DNA from: Lentimicrobiaceae bacterium
GTDB taxonomy: Bacteria > Bacteroidota > Bacteroidia > Bacteroidales > WCHB1-69
DNA: 6,862 nt
NCBI GenBank assembly: GCA_009787485.1
Contig: WQWP01000114.1
Location: 1 to 6,862, forward strand
Direction: 5' to 3'
A model generated the notes under the pieces. It saw only the letters and a list, made by a program, of their open reading frames with translations. It was not told the origin of the DNA and ran no database searches. This document shows, piece after piece, positions 5,699 to 6,862 of the stretch. Made by a program: the position numbers and the translations under genes. The stretch's first letter is position 1. Every line of letters starts with the position of its first letter.

Positions 5699-6718
5699 AT
5701 GAATAATCCATTATTTGTTTCAGGTTCGCCGCATGTACATGCCAACGAATCGGTAAAGAAAATAATGTGGGCGGTAGTTATTGCATTGTCGCCGGCATTG
5801 TTTGTTTCTATTTATTACTTTGGGTTACCGGCTATTATAGTAACCGCGGTATCCATTCTCAGTTGCATGCTTTTTGAATATCTCATTCAAAAATATCTGC
5901 TAAAAGGAAAAAACACGTTGGGCAATGGCTCGGCAGTGATCACCGGATTGCTATTAGCTTTTAACCTTCCTTCCAACCTGCCTTTGCCATGGGTAATTGT
6001 AGGCGCTTTTGTTGCCATTGGCATCGGTAAAATGGCGTTCGGCGGATTGGGCAGAAACCCGTTCAACCCTGCATTAGTGGGACGTGTATTTTTGCTCATT
6101 TCCCGTCCGGTAGAAATGACCAGTTGGCCTGTGCCCAAATCGATATGGTCGTTTGGAGTAGATGCCGTTACCGGTCCTACGCCCTTAGGCGTAATGAAAA
6201 TGTTAGCTATGGAAGACTCTGTTTCACAATATGGCGATTATGTAGATCCGCTTACTTTTCAGGAGATGCCTAATTATGCGCAAATGCTTTTTGGGCAAAT
6301 GGGCGGCTCATTCGGCGAAATTTCGGTGATTGCATTATTAGTGGGCGCCATATTTTTGCTTTTTAGAAAAGTGATTACATGGCACATTCCGGTTTCCTTT
6401 ATTTTATCGTCGTTCCTGCTTGCCGGCGCGTTATATTTGCACAATCCGGCTTGTTACGCCAACCCGTTTTTCCACATGGTAACCGGCGGGCTCATCTTAG
6501 GCGCTTTCTTTATGGCCACCGATATGGTAACCTCACCTTCCTCGCCATGGGGCATGATTATATTCGGTACCGGTTGTGGCATTTTAACCATCATCATCCG
6601 TGTGTTCGGAGCTTACCCCGAGGGCGTTTCGTTCGCCATTTTGTTGATGAATGCGATGACGCCGATGATTAATAAGGCGTTTAAGCCGAAACGGTTTGGG
6701 GAAAAGGTGAAGAATTAG
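5699..6718 (+). CDS. rnfD: Rnf electron transport complex subunit D
   Basis: This 339-residue integral membrane flavoprotein is a subunit of the Rnf complex (ferredoxin:NAD+ oxidoreductase), which couples electron transfer to Na+ or H+ movement across the inner membrane. About nine hydrophobic segments are visible (for example 22-40, 44-60, 78-90, 97-112, 206-223, 229-247, 258-275, 283-301, 308-323). Family marks are the N-terminal SPHVHANESV (10-19), GNGSAVITGLLLAFNLP (75-91), GGLGRNPFNPALVGRVFL (115-132) and DAVTGPTPLG (155-164). In the last of these, Thr161 of the TGPT motif is the expected covalent FMN attachment site (usual form S/T-G-A-T). Length and N-terminus fit RnfD better than the longer NqrB. 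In typical rnf operons rnfC precedes and rnfG follows within a few bases. Here a ligase gene precedes and no reading frame follows, so the gene appears detached from its operon. Its stop codon lies in a 7-bp tandem repeat. Confidence 0.93.
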   Translation: MNNPLFVSGSPHVHANESVKKIMWAVVIALSPALFVSIYYFGLPAIIVTAVSILSCMLFEYLIQKYLLKGKNTLGNGSAVITGLLLAFNLPSNLPLPWVIVGAFVAIGIGKMAFGGLGRNPFNPALVGRVFLLISRPVEMTSWPVPKSIWSFGVDAVTGPTPLGVMKMLAMEDSVSQYGDYVDPLTFQEMPNYAQMLFGQMGGSFGEISVIALLVGAIFLLFRKVITWHIPVSFILSSFLLAGALYLHNPACYANPFFHMVTGGLILGAFFMATDMVTSPSSPWGMIIFGTGCGILTIIIRVFGAYPEGVSFAILLMNAMTPMINKAFKPKRFGEKVKN

Positions 6719-6732
6719 GAATTACGAATTAG
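6712..6732. repeat. Three tandem 7-bp GAATTAG/C units at the rnfD stop
   Basis: GAATTAG, GAATTAC and GAATTAG follow head to tail. The TAG at 6716-6718 in the first unit is the rnfD stop codon, and the preceding GAA supplies part of the last Lys-Asn codons. Beyond the repeat no reading frame, terminator hairpin or ATG is found on the plus strand before the window ends. Confidence 0.75.
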
Positions 6733-6776
6733 TAGTGTTGCGTTTAATCTAATTGAATAACAATAACATACAATCA

Positions 6777-6788
6777 CGTTCTTTGACA
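6777..6788 (+). promoter_or_regulatory. boxA-like antitermination element, right edge
   Basis: CGTTCTTTGACA is identical over 12 bases to the minus-strand element at 60-71 and is followed by TTTTGGTAGCC. The form GTTCTTTGACAT is what I associate with leaders of Bacteroidota rRNA operons. The element suggests that an untranslated RNA (rRNA operon leader, CRISPR precursor or other stable RNA) starts near here and continues past the window. A well-spaced promoter was not found upstream; a TTG at 6738-6740 lacks a matching -7 box. Confidence 0.55.
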
Positions 6789-6862
6789 TTTTGGTAGCCA
6801 GATTTATTAAGCAGTTGATTTATAGGCGTTTTATCCAGTAGAGAGGTCTCTGAAATCTGTAA
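6789..6862 (+). other. Noncoding right edge, possible untranslated leader RNA
   Basis: This stretch follows the boxA-like element and has no ATG on the plus strand. It carries a direct repeat, GATTTAT (before TAAGC and before AGGCG), and a small inverted repeat AGAGA/TCTCT at 6840-6851. No tRNA, 16S start or CRISPR repeat can be recognised in the part that is visible. Confidence 0.3.

Noticed and set aside
5699..6718. NqrB (Na+-translocating NADH:quinone reductase) instead of RnfD
   Set aside because: Homologous families share the flavin-Thr and RNPFNPA motifs, but the 339-residue length and the SPHVHANESV N-terminus fit RnfD.
6777..6862. CRISPR leader or the start of a 16S rRNA operon at the right edge
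   Set aside because: Either could follow a boxA element, but neither repeats nor a recognisable rRNA start is present in the visible bases, so neither was annotated.

Overview
The window looks like chromosomal DNA of a member of the Bacteroidota (Bacteroidetes). The main evidence is a large secreted protein ending in a type IX secretion (Por) sorting domain, a perfect Bacteroidota-type -7 promoter box (TAnnTTTG), start sites without a Shine-Dalgarno sequence, and a ZapB-like/ZapA gene pair of the kind found in this phylum. The genus cannot be named from the sequence.

Layout. On the minus strand (660 to 74) lie two short, 19-bp-overlapping genes: a coiled-coil ZapB-like protein and the FtsZ-ring protein ZapA. 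Directly behind zapA, still on the minus strand, is a 12-base boxA-like element. A 182-bp divergent intergenic region (661-842) holds short direct repeats and three small inverted repeats. On the plus strand, 843-2855 encodes a 670-residue secreted BNR/Asp-box protein with a T9SS tail. A terminator-like hairpin (2856-2889) separates it from a second unit and overlaps that unit's promoter. The second unit has three closely spaced genes (gaps of 10 and 8 nt): dihydrolipoyl dehydrogenase (2912-4336), an O-antigen ligase/polymerase-like membrane protein (4347-5690) and RnfD, a membrane subunit of the Rnf complex (5699-6718). The last 144 bp are noncoding and carry a second copy of the same boxA-like 12-mer, on the plus strand and pointing out of the window.

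How the genes relate. ZapB-like and ZapA plausibly act together in cell division. The three plus-strand genes probably share a transcript, but they do not form an obvious pathway: Lpd serves 2-oxoacid dehydrogenase complexes, the ligase serves surface glycans, and RnfD serves a redox-driven ion pump. The usual partners (E1/E2 genes, rnfC, rnfG) are absent from the window, so this cluster looks assembled by rearrangement.

I found no CRISPR array, defence system, tRNA, rRNA body or insertion sequence. The signals not explained by the gene list are (i) the paired, outward-facing boxA elements and (ii) several unrelated perfect short palindromes. Three of these lie inside reading frames, in lpdA, in a loop of the ligase and at the ligase C-terminus, where they appear to have been absorbed in frame as new protein sequence. 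A 7-bp tandem repeat also supplies the rnfD stop codon.
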